DNA from: Woeseiaceae bacterium
GTDB lineage: Bacteria > Pseudomonadota > Gammaproteobacteria > Steroidobacterales > Woeseiaceae
Reading direction: 5' to 3'
Length of the DNA stretch: 36,756 nt
Assembly: GCA_024640345.1 (NCBI GenBank)
Contig: JAHEFD010000025.1
Coordinates: forward strand, 1-36,756
Position numbers and translations under genes: made by a program. Under the pieces are notes generated by a model. The model saw only the letters and a program-made list of their open reading frames with translations, did no database searches and was not told the DNA's origin. Each line of letters opens with the position of its first letter. Position 1 is the stretch's first letter. Below, in pieces: positions 1-7,966 of this stretch.

Positions 1-1218
1 ACCGGCCTGGATTGCCAGTCATGCCACGGAGACCCGAGTGTTCCAACGGCGCTGCCGTTTGACCAGCTCCATACTGGCTACGACGTCAATATCTCCGATG
101 CCAGCGGCCTGAAATATGGCGATACCTATACGGTTTCGATTGACCAGGTCACGCTGAATGGCACTGACCTGACGGTCAATTTCACGTCGAATAATCCGGC
201 GATCATTCCGGAAGTGCTTGTTTCGCTTTATGGCTGGGACAGCAAGAACTTCATCGTTGCTTCACATACCAGCGATGGCAGCACTATTTGTCTTGACCGG
301 CGCGGCAATCCGGGCGGCTGCAGGATGGAGTATGCGCCTGAGAGTTCCGGAGGTAGCGCCAACCCATTGTTCACCGAAGACGCAGCCAGCGTTCCCGGCG
401 ACTGGATGGTTACACTGGATCTCGCGGCCTACGTGCCGACGGCGTTCCTGACGGATGACATCCCGACGCTGATCGCGGATGGCGTCGTCAAGATGGCGGA
501 AATCACGATCACACCGGAGCTTGAGGTAGGTGGTGTCGACGTTGTCCTCACAGCGGCCGGCGCGACTTTTGACCTCGGTGGCGGCATGGTCGTCGATGAC
601 TATTTCAAGGGCGATAACGCGACCGTCGACACGGCCAAGTGCAACGTGTGCCATGATGCATTGGCCAGCAGCTTCCACGATGGCAGTGGCAGGGGCGGCG
701 ATGGTATCGAGGTGTGCAAGAACTGCCATGTCACGACAAGTCCCGGCAGTCACCTGGAAATGGCATCACGCGCGATCGACTCCTATGTCCATGCAATCCA
801 CTCGTTCCAGCCGTTCGACCTGGACGATGTAGTGAATGATAACGACGCGGTCGAAATCGCGAGAACCGAGCAGCACAAGCTCCACACGTTCCCGAACTTC
901 ACGATCAGGAACTGTGAGGCCTGCCACAACGACGGTACCTACAACGTGCCGGATCAGTCCAAATCGATGCCTGGTGTGCTGTCAAAATCCTGGGCGATTG
1001 CGGATAGAAACATTGGAACGGTACCGGAGCTTGTCACCGGTCCGGCATCGAGAGCTTGCGGTGGATGTCACCGGGCTGACCTGATCAACGCTGATCTGGC
1101 CGGCGACCTCGCTGCCCTCAATGCACATACCGACGCGTTTGGTACCCTTGCCGAGAATGACGAGGACGACCTGGTCCTCTATGGCATTATCGACAAGATA
1201 ATGAGTCTGTTTGAGTAA
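1..1218 (+). CDS. OmcA/MtrC-family multiheme c-type cytochrome (3' part, 5' end outside window)
   Basis: The reading frame is open from base 1, so the gene starts upstream of the window; 405 residues are visible. The product is a surface multiheme cytochrome of the OmcA/MtrC type, which carries electrons across the cell exterior. Five CxxCH heme sites are visible: CQSCH (residues 5-9 of the fragment), then CNVCH, CKNCH, CEACH and CGGCH. In this family ten hemes are split five and five between two pentaheme domains separated by beta domains. The first visible site would be heme 5, and the stretch with no CxxCH after it fits the second beta domain. Only four sites follow it, so the last heme of the second pentaheme domain seems absent. 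The protein ends about 50 residues after CGGCH, with no further Cys. A strong terminator follows. The family call is secure; the total heme number is unknown. Confidence 0.9.
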   Translation, partial: TGLDCQSCHGDPSVPTALPFDQLHTGYDVNISDASGLKYGDTYTVSIDQVTLNGTDLTVNFTSNNPAIIPEVLVSLYGWDSKNFIVASHTSDGSTICLDRRGNPGGCRMEYAPESSGGSANPLFTEDAASVPGDWMVTLDLAAYVPTAFLTDDIPTLIADGVVKMAEITITPELEVGGVDVVLTAAGATFDLGGGMVVDDYFKGDNATVDTAKCNVCHDALASSFHDGSGRGGDGIEVCKNCHVTTSPGSHLEMASRAIDSYVHAIHSFQPFDLDDVVNDNDAVEIARTEQHKLHTFPNFTIRNCEACHNDGTYNVPDQSKSMPGVLSKSWAIADRNIGTVPELVTGPASRACGGCHRADLINADLAGDLAALNAHTDAFGTLAENDEDDLVLYGIIDKIMSLFE

Positions 1219-1230
1219 GCTAGGTAGTAC

Positions 1231-1257
1231 GAGGTGGGTCTTCGGGCCCACCTCTTT
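1231..1257 (+). terminator. Rho-independent terminator with UUCG tetraloop
   Basis: A ten-base-pair stem (GAGGTGGGTC pairing with GGCCCACCTC, one T-G wobble) closes a TTCG tetraloop and is followed by TTT. It starts 12 bases after the stop codon of the upstream multiheme cytochrome. It should end that transcript before the next cytochrome gene. Confidence 0.85.
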
Positions 1258-1329
1258 CAGGCGGCTTCCGGCCATCAGCCTGATTATGACAACAGACGGT
1301 TGGCGACAAGGACGCTTTACCGGATCATG

Positions 1330-1360
1330 GGCCGGGGGAGGAATCTCCCGGCCTTTATTG
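1330..1360 (+). terminator. Second terminator-like hairpin in the leader of the ten-heme cytochrome gene
   Basis: GGCCGGGGGAG (1330-1340) pairs with CTCCCGGCC (1345-1353) across a GAAT loop, with a two-G bulge, and is followed by TTTATTG. It lies 73 bases beyond the first terminator and about 60 bases before the next start codon. It could be a back-up terminator or an attenuator in the leader of the downstream gene. A promoter between the two hairpins would favour the attenuator reading, but none is clear. Confidence 0.5.
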
Positions 1361-1420
1361 TTAGATTAGCAACTAGGATTCTGTAACCCTGCCCCTGAAA
1401 GGGGACGGATAACAAAAAAA

Positions 1421-3829
1421 ATGGTGATGGTAATGAGAGTCTCGGCAACAAAATTCATTCGTTTGGCGGCATTGATCGTATTGGCGGCAGCTTTTGCCGG
1501 TTGCGCAGGCGACGACGGCGCTGCAGGTGCAGCCGGCCCGGCCGGCCCTCCGGGTCCACCGGCGCAACCACCTGTTTTGCCTCCGCCCAATTCTTCCACC
1601 GGCATTACCATCGGTGACGGCACCGCGCTGACAGCGGCCCAGATAGAGTTACTTGGCAAACTGAAAGCCACCATCACGAGTGTGTCCGTCAGCAGCCCCC
1701 CCGTCGTCAACTTCAACGTTGTCGATGGCAGCGGCTATCCGGCCGTCGGTATTGACGCCAGCACGATCCTGTTCACTTTTGCGAAGCTGATGCCGGCAGA
1801 TCCCGACATGAATGGCGGGCTGCCGTACTGGCAGAGCTATATCAACCGTACGGCGAACTCCAGCCAGCCCGGCGGGCTCGCCACTGCTGTCCAGGCAACC
1901 AACGATCGTAACGGCGCGCTCGTCGAAGTCGCAGACGGCCAGTACCAATATACGTTCAGCAACGACGTCACTAACATCACGACACCCGTCGCAGTAGCAT
2001 GGGAACCGAACCTGACGCATCGCGTCGGTATGGAAATCCGCCTCGGCGGTCCGGGTGAAGTACCGCTTGCGCCATTCAACCCGGTTTTCGATTTCGTGCC
2101 TGACGGCGGCGCCGGATCGGTTGTCACGAAGAACATTGCCGATACCAACAACTGCGCTGACTGCCATTTTGAATTTGCAATGCACGGCGGCCCGCGGAAA
2201 TCGGTCGAATATTGCGTTACCTGCCACAATCCAGGATCGGTTGATCCCGATTCCGGCGAATCCGTGGACATGGCCTATCTCGCACACTCCATTCACAAAG
2301 GTGCCGACCGGGCAACGCCATATATCATCTACGGTTTCGGCGGCTCGGTGCATGATTACAGCGAGGTTCACTATCCGCAGTCGACGACCTATTGCGAAAC
2401 CTGCCATACGGCCTCGGCAACACATACAGATGGCGATAACTGGAACGAAGGTGCCAGCGCCAAATCCTGTGGTGGTTGCCATGTAGACGGCCTGGTCGCC
2501 CAGAACAATGACCCGGTGACCGGTCAGGCCGAATACCTGTTCGATCACTCCGTCGCAGACGTGGACGTTGGCCTGATGCCGGATGGTGAGTGTGCCGGCT
2601 GTCACCTGGGCGTTATTCCAAGCGCAGGGCCCGCGCTTGCAATTCACAGCGCCATCCGCGGTGATGACAGGATTCGTGCCGCAGCAGGCGACAACTTTAT
2701 CTTTGAGATCCTGGCGGCAACGAATACCGGACCCGGCGAGACACCGGTCGTCACCATTCGCGTCAGCAATCCTCAAGGCGGCGCCTATGACATTTTCACG
2801 GCTCCGGAATTCACCGACAGCAACGCGGCACTCAATCTCTACGTTCAGTGGGCCACCGATGACTATTACGGCGGCGATGAAAACGGGCTGGTGCTGGGTG
2901 CAAGAATCAATGACTCACTCGCGGTTTCTGCCATCCAGGATCTGAATTTCAGGGATGTTGGCTACCCGTACCGGATGTACCTGGGCGCGATTCGCGATGC
3001 CATCCAGAACGGCGGATCAGTTAACGCGGACGGCAGTTACACGGTGCCGTTCTTCCGCGCGTTGCCGGACGCATTCACGGGTGACGTGGCTGTCGGGCTT
3101 GGCGGGCATCCGGCTTACGCGTACACCGATCAAAACGGTGTCACGGCGTTTGACCGGGCAGCCGCAGTGAGCGCTGTTTACTTTCCGGGAGAACCGCGCC
3201 AGACAGCCGTCGACAGTGAGAACTGCAATGCCTGTCATGAGCGACTCCAGGCGCACGGCGGCAATCGCAACGGTAATGTCGAGATCTGCCTGCTTTGCCA
3301 CAATGCCGATACGGCGGTCTGCAGCGCGAATCCCGAGGCGGATGGTTCATGCCCGGTTGGCCAGACAGATGAAGGCTATCATTTCGGCCGCATGATTCAC
3401 TCGATCCACACGGCAAGCCCGACCTATGAAGGCGGTGCTTTCGCGGAGGTCAAATATCCGCAGACGGCAGCGAATTGCGAAACCTGTCATACGCCCGGCA
3501 GTTACAACGTGGCTCGCGCCACCGCCAGGGCGGTCAGTACCGGCCAGGGCGATGACCTGAGGGTCTGGACGGATGACACCGCAACCACGCCGACAGTGGC
3601 CGCCTGCAGCATCTGCCACACGAGCACTGCTGCCACCGGTCACTTCCTGACGCAGGCCGGCCAGGTCGACGACCTGAAATGCACGATTGTCGGCGCCAGT
3701 TGTGGCGCGCCAGACGGATCATCCGGCAGCGGTCTGCCGAACGGCCAGGAAGCCTGTGCCGTTTGTCACAAGACAGGTGCCGAATTCGAAACGGCGAAAT
3801 ATCACAACCCGGGCGTGGCAAATGACTAG
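1421..3829 (+). CDS. OmcA/MtrC-family decaheme c-type cytochrome, outer-membrane lipoprotein
   Basis: An 802-residue surface decaheme cytochrome, the expected terminal electron-exchange module of an Mtr-type conduit. A signal peptide ends in a lipobox (AFAGC), giving a lipidated Cys, and is followed by a short collagen-like linker rich in GAAG and GPPGPP. A beta domain comes next. The first pentaheme domain has CADCH (245-249), CVTCH, CETCH, CGGCH and CAGCH. After a second beta domain come CNACH, CLLCH, CETCH, CSICH and CAVCH (779-783). That makes exactly ten CxxCH sites. Extra Cys pairs near heme 7 (CSANPEADGSC) and between hemes 9 and 10 (CTIVGASC) may form disulfides. The start at 1421 keeps the whole signal peptide; 1433 is an alternative. 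It sits upstream of mtrA/mtrB-like genes, from which a terminator separates it. Confidence 0.95.
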   Translation: MVMVMRVSATKFIRLAALIVLAAAFAGCAGDDGAAGAAGPAGPPGPPAQPPVLPPPNSSTGITIGDGTALTAAQIELLGKLKATITSVSVSSPPVVNFNVVDGSGYPAVGIDASTILFTFAKLMPADPDMNGGLPYWQSYINRTANSSQPGGLATAVQATNDRNGALVEVADGQYQYTFSNDVTNITTPVAVAWEPNLTHRVGMEIRLGGPGEVPLAPFNPVFDFVPDGGAGSVVTKNIADTNNCADCHFEFAMHGGPRKSVEYCVTCHNPGSVDPDSGESVDMAYLAHSIHKGADRATPYIIYGFGGSVHDYSEVHYPQSTTYCETCHTASATHTDGDNWNEGASAKSCGGCHVDGLVAQNNDPVTGQAEYLFDHSVADVDVGLMPDGECAGCHLGVIPSAGPALAIHSAIRGDDRIRAAAGDNFIFEILAATNTGPGETPVVTIRVSNPQGGAYDIFTAPEFTDSNAALNLYVQWATDDYYGGDENGLVLGARINDSLAVSAIQDLNFRDVGYPYRMYLGAIRDAIQNGGSVNADGSYTVPFFRALPDAFTGDVAVGLGGHPAYAYTDQNGVTAFDRAAAVSAVYFPGEPRQTAVDSENCNACHERLQAHGGNRNGNVEICLLCHNADTAVCSANPEADGSCPVGQTDEGYHFGRMIHSIHTASPTYEGGAFAEVKYPQTAANCETCHTPGSYNVARATARAVSTGQGDDLRVWTDDTATTPTVAACSICHTSTAATGHFLTQAGQVDDLKCTIVGASCGAPDGSSGSGLPNGQEACAVCHKTGAEFETAKYHNPGVAND

Positions 3830-3838
3830 CAACGGTAT

Positions 3839-3864
3839 GGGATGCCTCAAAGAGGCATCCCTTT
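3839..3864 (+). terminator. Rho-independent terminator between the surface cytochrome and the mtrA-like gene
   Basis: A perfect ten-base-pair stem (GGGATGCCTC with GAGGCATCCC) with an AAA loop is followed by TTTCC. It lies 10 bases after the cytochrome stop. An ATG at 3842 that opens the longest frame of the next gene lies inside the stem, which argues strongly against that start. Confidence 0.87.
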
Positions 3865-3967
3865 CCTTGCGGGCAGCGAACGGTACATCGGACCGCTGCG
3901 CGATCGAAAGCCGTACGGACGACAGACCCGCCAGACAAGAAATCGTCAACGAATGGACGTCAGAATA

Positions 3968-4894
3968 ATGAAGCGATTTGCTCTCGTAACCTGTTTAAGC
4001 CTCTTCGGCGCTTCGGTCGCAATGGCCCAGGCCCCGGAAGATGAGGAAACGCCTTATAGCCGCAGCGGTGCCGATACCTGCATCGCCTGCCACGACGCTG
4101 CATCGACGATGGCAGTATTCAATACACCGCACGGCGTCCCGACGGATCCGGGAAGCCCTTTCGGTAACGGGCAGTTGCAGTGTGAAGCCTGCCACGGTCC
4201 GGGCGGCACGCACGCAGGTCGCGTGCGTCGCGGTCAGGAACGCCCGTCGGTCATCCGGTTCGGCGCCGATTCCGATGCATCCATCGCCACGCAAAACGGG
4301 ATGTGCCTCGGCTGCCACGAAAGCAATGTCGGGTCCGCATGGCACGGCAGCGGTCATGACAACGATGAAGTGGCGTGCGCCGATTGTCACCAGCTGCACA
4401 TTTCCCATGACCCGGTGCTGAGCACGGCCGGTCAGCCGAATGTCTGCTTCGATTGCCATCAACAACAACATTCGCAGTCCATGAAACCCTACGCGCATCC
4501 CTTCGACGAAGGAAAGATGGACTGCAGCGGCTGCCACAGCCCGCACGGTACGGCAGGCGATCGTTTGCTTGCCCGGCAGACAGTGAATGACACCTGTTTT
4601 GAATGCCACGCGGAAAAACGCGGCCCCTACCTTTGGGAGCACGCGCCGGTTGCGGAAGACTGCACCAATTGCCACAACCCGCACGGCTCGAATAATCCGG
4701 GGATGGTGAGTCTTCGCGGACCAATGTTGTGCCAGACCTGCCACTCACAGCCCGATCACCAGAGTTTTGCCAACGGCCCGGACGGACTGGCAGACGGTAC
4801 GGCGTCCAAGTACCTGCTCGGCCGAAACTGCCTCAATTGCCATACACAAGTTCACGGCTCGAACCATCCCTCCGGTTCGAAGCTGATGCGGTGA
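3968..4894 (+). CDS. mtrA: Periplasmic decaheme c-type cytochrome, MtrA/DmsE family
   Basis: A 308-residue decaheme cytochrome that, in characterised relatives, sits inside the outer-membrane barrel MtrB and passes electrons between periplasm and cell surface. Ten CxxCH sites are visible: CIACH (38-42), CEACH, CLGCH, CADCH, CFDCH, CSGCH, CFECH, CTNCH, CQTCH and CLNCH (288-292). The chosen start gives a clean signal peptide ending AMAQA. The frame stays open back to 3842, but that region includes a transcription terminator and would add a charged, signal-less extension. Length and even heme spacing match MtrA/DmsE/MtoA rather than PioA, which has a long N-terminal extension. The MtrB-like gene begins 5 bases after the stop, so the two are almost certainly co-transcribed. 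Whether it acts in metal reduction, metal oxidation or DMSO respiration cannot be read from the sequence; no DMSO reductase gene is present here. Confidence 0.93.
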   Translation: MKRFALVTCLSLFGASVAMAQAPEDEETPYSRSGADTCIACHDAASTMAVFNTPHGVPTDPGSPFGNGQLQCEACHGPGGTHAGRVRRGQERPSVIRFGADSDASIATQNGMCLGCHESNVGSAWHGSGHDNDEVACADCHQLHISHDPVLSTAGQPNVCFDCHQQQHSQSMKPYAHPFDEGKMDCSGCHSPHGTAGDRLLARQTVNDTCFECHAEKRGPYLWEHAPVAEDCTNCHNPHGSNNPGMVSLRGPMLCQTCHSQPDHQSFANGPDGLADGTASKYLLGRNCLNCHTQVHGSNHPSGSKLMR

Positions 4895-4899
4895 TCGAC

Positions 4900-7023
4900 A
4901 TGGAAAATCTCATGAGCACCAGGAAGAGATACAAAGCTGCCGGAGCCAGCGCAGCAATTGCCACGTTCGCCCTGTTTTCTGCACCGGGCGCATCGGCCCA
5001 GGCGGATACCAGTGGCTGGCAATGCCAGTTCTGCCCGTTTCCGAAAGAATACCGGGCGGAAGTCGAAGTCGGCGCCACCGGCGTCAGTGATGATGCCCTG
5101 CGGTTTGGCAACGCGTCCGGCTACGACGAATCGGGCGCTTACATTGACCTGGGCGGCGAGGGCCATTACACGAAAGATGGCTACCAGTTGAACTGGTTCG
5201 CCGAAGACCTGGGGCTGTCTTCACGGGTATTCGAGATAGACGGCGGCCACCAGGGAAAATTCGGGTTTTACCTGGGGTACAACGAACTGCCCTACCGGCT
5301 TTTTGATACAACCAGTACCGTATTCACACCCTCCTCAGGGGACACTCTGGGTTTGCCGGCAGGATGGGTGCCTGCCTCGCTGACTTCCGGGTTCACGGCG
5401 CTCTCGACATCATTGCAGCCGGTCAACATCGAAAGTGATCGCCAGACACTGGCCGCGGGCGGCGATTTCCGTGCGTCATCTGACTTCTCCGTATTTGTCG
5501 ACTACCGGCACCAGCAACGCGACGGCATCGACATCGTCTCCGGCGCCAATTTTGTCCAGGCAAGCCTGCTTCCGAGAATGCTCGATTTCGAAACGGATCT
5601 TGTCGATATCGGCGTCGATTACTCGAACGGGCCTCTCAACCTGTCACTGGCCTGGTTCGGCTCGTTTTTCAAGAACAATGCTAATTCGCTGACCTGGGAT
5701 AACCCGTTCACGCCGTTTCCCGGCGCCGAACAAGGCAGGATGGCGCAGGAGCCGGATAATGAATTCCAGCAGTTTTCCCTGTCGGGTACCTACCGGACGG
5801 ATGCACTGGATTCCGTCGTCGCTTTCTCCGCGGCAATGGGCCAGGGAAAACAGACCGAACAACTCTTGCCGTACACGATCAACCCGACGATTGCCGCCGT
5901 CGCACTTCCGCGCCCGAATCTCGACGGCAAAGTCGACACGACAAACTACGCAATCAGCCTTACCTCGAAGCCAATTTCGAAAGCCCGCGTAAAGCTCGCT
6001 TATCGCTACGACGAGCGTGACAACAAGACAGCGCAGGAATTGTGGTCTGGCGTTGTGGTCGATGGTTTCCAGTCGGCGGATAGCGAGATGAACACGCCAT
6101 ACAGTTTTCAACGCGGCCGCCTCAGCGTGAGCGGCGACTACCGGCTCTTCGATGATCTTCGACTGTCCGCAGGCTACGACAGAACGGATCTCGAACGAGA
6201 CTTCCAGGAAGTCGCTGACCAGACCGAAGAAAGCAGCTGGGGTCGCCTGCGCTGGCAGGCTCTGAGCTGGCTGGACGTGACGGCAAAGGGCGGCACATCG
6301 CGGCGCGAGATCGATCGCTACGACACGGCTGTCGCCATCGCGTACGGGCAAAACCCGTTGCTTCGCAAATATCACCTGGCACATCGGTACCGGGAATTCG
6401 GCGAAGTCATGATGTCGGTGACGCCGGCTGACAAGCCCTTTTCGATAGGCTTGTCCGCGCTCATGGCCGATGACAGCTACTCGAAGTCGCAACTAGGCCT
6501 GACGGACAGCAAGAATACGCATATTTCCGCGGACCTGAATTACTCGCTGTCAGAACGGGCATCGGTCTATCTGCTTGGCGGTTACGAACTGATCGAGGCA
6601 AAGCAGAGAGGAAGCGCCTCTTTCTCGACCGCCGACTGGCAGGCGGAGCACGAAGATCGCTTCGACCATTACGGCGTCGGCCTGCAACTCCGGCAATTGC
6701 GGGAGAACGTGGACCTGACGCTCGACTACCTGCGCTCTGACGGCACTACCGGCATCGTCATGATCGAGTCCGGCGCCGGCAGCGCGTTTCCGGATCTCAA
6801 GTCGGAGCTCGACTCGCTGCGGCTGAACGTGAATTATCGTAAATCGGAGCGCCTTGGCATCGACTTCAGCCTGAGGTATGAAAGCTTCGCCGCCATGGAC
6901 TGGGCGCTCGATGGTGTTGAGCCCGATACGGTCGCTACAGTACTGACGCTCGGCGCTGACTCATACAATTACGATGTGTGGGTATTTGGCGCGAGCTTCC
7001 GCTACCTGATGGGCGAGAAGTAG
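4900..7023 (+). CDS. mtrB: MtrB/PioB-family decaheme-associated outer-membrane beta-barrel
   Basis: A 707-residue porin-like sheath that holds the decaheme MtrA partner across the outer membrane. A signal peptide (ends ASAQA) precedes a CxxC pair at Cys42 and Cys45 (WQCQFC); an N-terminal CxxC is characteristic of MtrB. The rest alternates short polar turns with amphipathic strands, for example GVDYSNGPLNLSLAWFGSFF and the final YDVWVFGASFRYL, as expected for a large barrel. The start at 4900 lies 5 bases after the mtrA stop; Met at 4912 is possible. The open frame extends upstream to 4729, but that overlaps mtrA and lacks a signal peptide. Immediate linkage to mtrA and proximity to two OmcA/MtrC proteins make the assignment firm. 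The direction of electron flow is not determined. Confidence 0.93.
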   Translation: MENLMSTRKRYKAAGASAAIATFALFSAPGASAQADTSGWQCQFCPFPKEYRAEVEVGATGVSDDALRFGNASGYDESGAYIDLGGEGHYTKDGYQLNWFAEDLGLSSRVFEIDGGHQGKFGFYLGYNELPYRLFDTTSTVFTPSSGDTLGLPAGWVPASLTSGFTALSTSLQPVNIESDRQTLAAGGDFRASSDFSVFVDYRHQQRDGIDIVSGANFVQASLLPRMLDFETDLVDIGVDYSNGPLNLSLAWFGSFFKNNANSLTWDNPFTPFPGAEQGRMAQEPDNEFQQFSLSGTYRTDALDSVVAFSAAMGQGKQTEQLLPYTINPTIAAVALPRPNLDGKVDTTNYAISLTSKPISKARVKLAYRYDERDNKTAQELWSGVVVDGFQSADSEMNTPYSFQRGRLSVSGDYRLFDDLRLSAGYDRTDLERDFQEVADQTEESSWGRLRWQALSWLDVTAKGGTSRREIDRYDTAVAIAYGQNPLLRKYHLAHRYREFGEVMMSVTPADKPFSIGLSALMADDSYSKSQLGLTDSKNTHISADLNYSLSERASVYLLGGYELIEAKQRGSASFSTADWQAEHEDRFDHYGVGLQLRQLRENVDLTLDYLRSDGTTGIVMIESGAGSAFPDLKSELDSLRLNVNYRKSERLGIDFSLRYESFAAMDWALDGVEPDTVATVLTLGADSYNYDVWVFGASFRYLMGEK

Positions 7024-7044
7024 AACCACTGACGGAATATCTGC

Positions 7045-7863
7045 ATGACAGAACAGCCGCCGCAGGAATTTGACAAGGACACGATGCCCTTCGTCGCACC
7101 CTGCCGGCAGTTGAATCCGCTGGCACCGTTTCGCTGGCTGGGCAAGGGAATCAGGGATTTCAGCAGAGCGCCGCGCGCAAGCCTGGTTTACGGCGTCGTG
7201 ATGGCGGCCATCATGGCGATCGTCGTATTGATGGCCTGGGTCTATGGCAGCCACTGGTTCATGCTCGCAATGCTCGGTGGCTTCGTCTTCATCGCTCCCT
7301 TGTCCTGCATCGGTCTGTACGCGATCAGCGCACAGATAGAACGCGGCCAGCAACCCTCGATGGCGCGAAGTCTGCGCGCAGCATTCAGGCGCCATATCGG
7401 CAATGAAATGGTCTTCACGCTGGTGCTGCTGATCATATTCATGGTGTGGGCCCGCGCGGCCGTCATGCTCAGCATCTTTATCCCGACCGGCTCCAGCCTC
7501 GAGCCTAAAGACCTGGTCACCTATCTTGGTGTGGGCACTGTCGTCGGCGCGATATTCGCTGCCGTGACATTCTCCGCCAGCGCTTTCTCGCTGCCGATGA
7601 TCATGCACAGGGACGTGGACAGCATCACGGCGATCGTGACCTCGATCAACGCAGTGTTGCGTAACAAGCTGGCGATGATCGTCTGGCTGGCGCTGATTCT
7701 CGCCGGTCTCCTGATCGGCATGGTAACGGCATTTGTCGGACTGATCGTCATATTACCGGTCATCGGTTACGCTGCATGGCACGGCTACCTCGAAACCATC
7801 GACGCGTCGGACTTCCCACGCCATAATATCGGCATAACGGCCACACCAAGAAGCCACCCTTAA
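7045..7863 (+). CDS. DUF2189-like integral membrane protein
   Basis: A 272-residue inner-membrane protein that resembles the DUF2189 family. A polar N-terminus of about 45 residues leads to a hydrophobic block of roughly six membrane segments: SLVYGVVMAAIMAIVVLMAW, a second close behind, then segments around residues 130-150, 165-185 and 215-250. Typical family features include the RWLGKGIRDFSRAPRASLVYG entry and the repeated short loops. No catalytic or metal motif is evident and the function is unknown. In other proteobacteria such proteins are often found near cytochrome oxidase genes (family knowledge, not checked). It starts 21 bases after mtrB and ends 103 bases before ccoN, so it bridges the conduit and the oxidase. 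Co-transcription with mtrAB is likely. Confidence 0.75.
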   Translation: MTEQPPQEFDKDTMPFVAPCRQLNPLAPFRWLGKGIRDFSRAPRASLVYGVVMAAIMAIVVLMAWVYGSHWFMLAMLGGFVFIAPLSCIGLYAISAQIERGQQPSMARSLRAAFRRHIGNEMVFTLVLLIIFMVWARAAVMLSIFIPTGSSLEPKDLVTYLGVGTVVGAIFAAVTFSASAFSLPMIMHRDVDSITAIVTSINAVLRNKLAMIVWLALILAGLLIGMVTAFVGLIVILPVIGYAAWHGYLETIDASDFPRHNIGITATPRSHP

Positions 7864-7966
7864 GCGCAACGCCGGGGAGTCGCGGTTTACCCCTATGGAT
7901 CGGCATTATCGATTCTGGCATCGTCGCGTTCGACAAGAATACTGAAACAACCCGGGAACCCACCCT

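Noticed and set aside
1649-2776. Long open frame on the - strand opposite the decaheme cytochrome
   Set aside because: It is a mirror of a GC-rich coding region with no recognisable domain, no ribosome site, and full overlap with a ten-heme protein.
3842-3967. N-terminal extension of the mtrA-like gene to the ATG at 3842
   Set aside because: The ATG lies inside a strong terminator stem, and the added residues are highly charged and would bury the signal peptide.
5644-6492. 282-codon - strand frame opposite mtrB
   Set aside because: It overlaps a clear beta-barrel gene, its composition is Arg/Ala/Val-rich like a shadow frame, and it has no family features.
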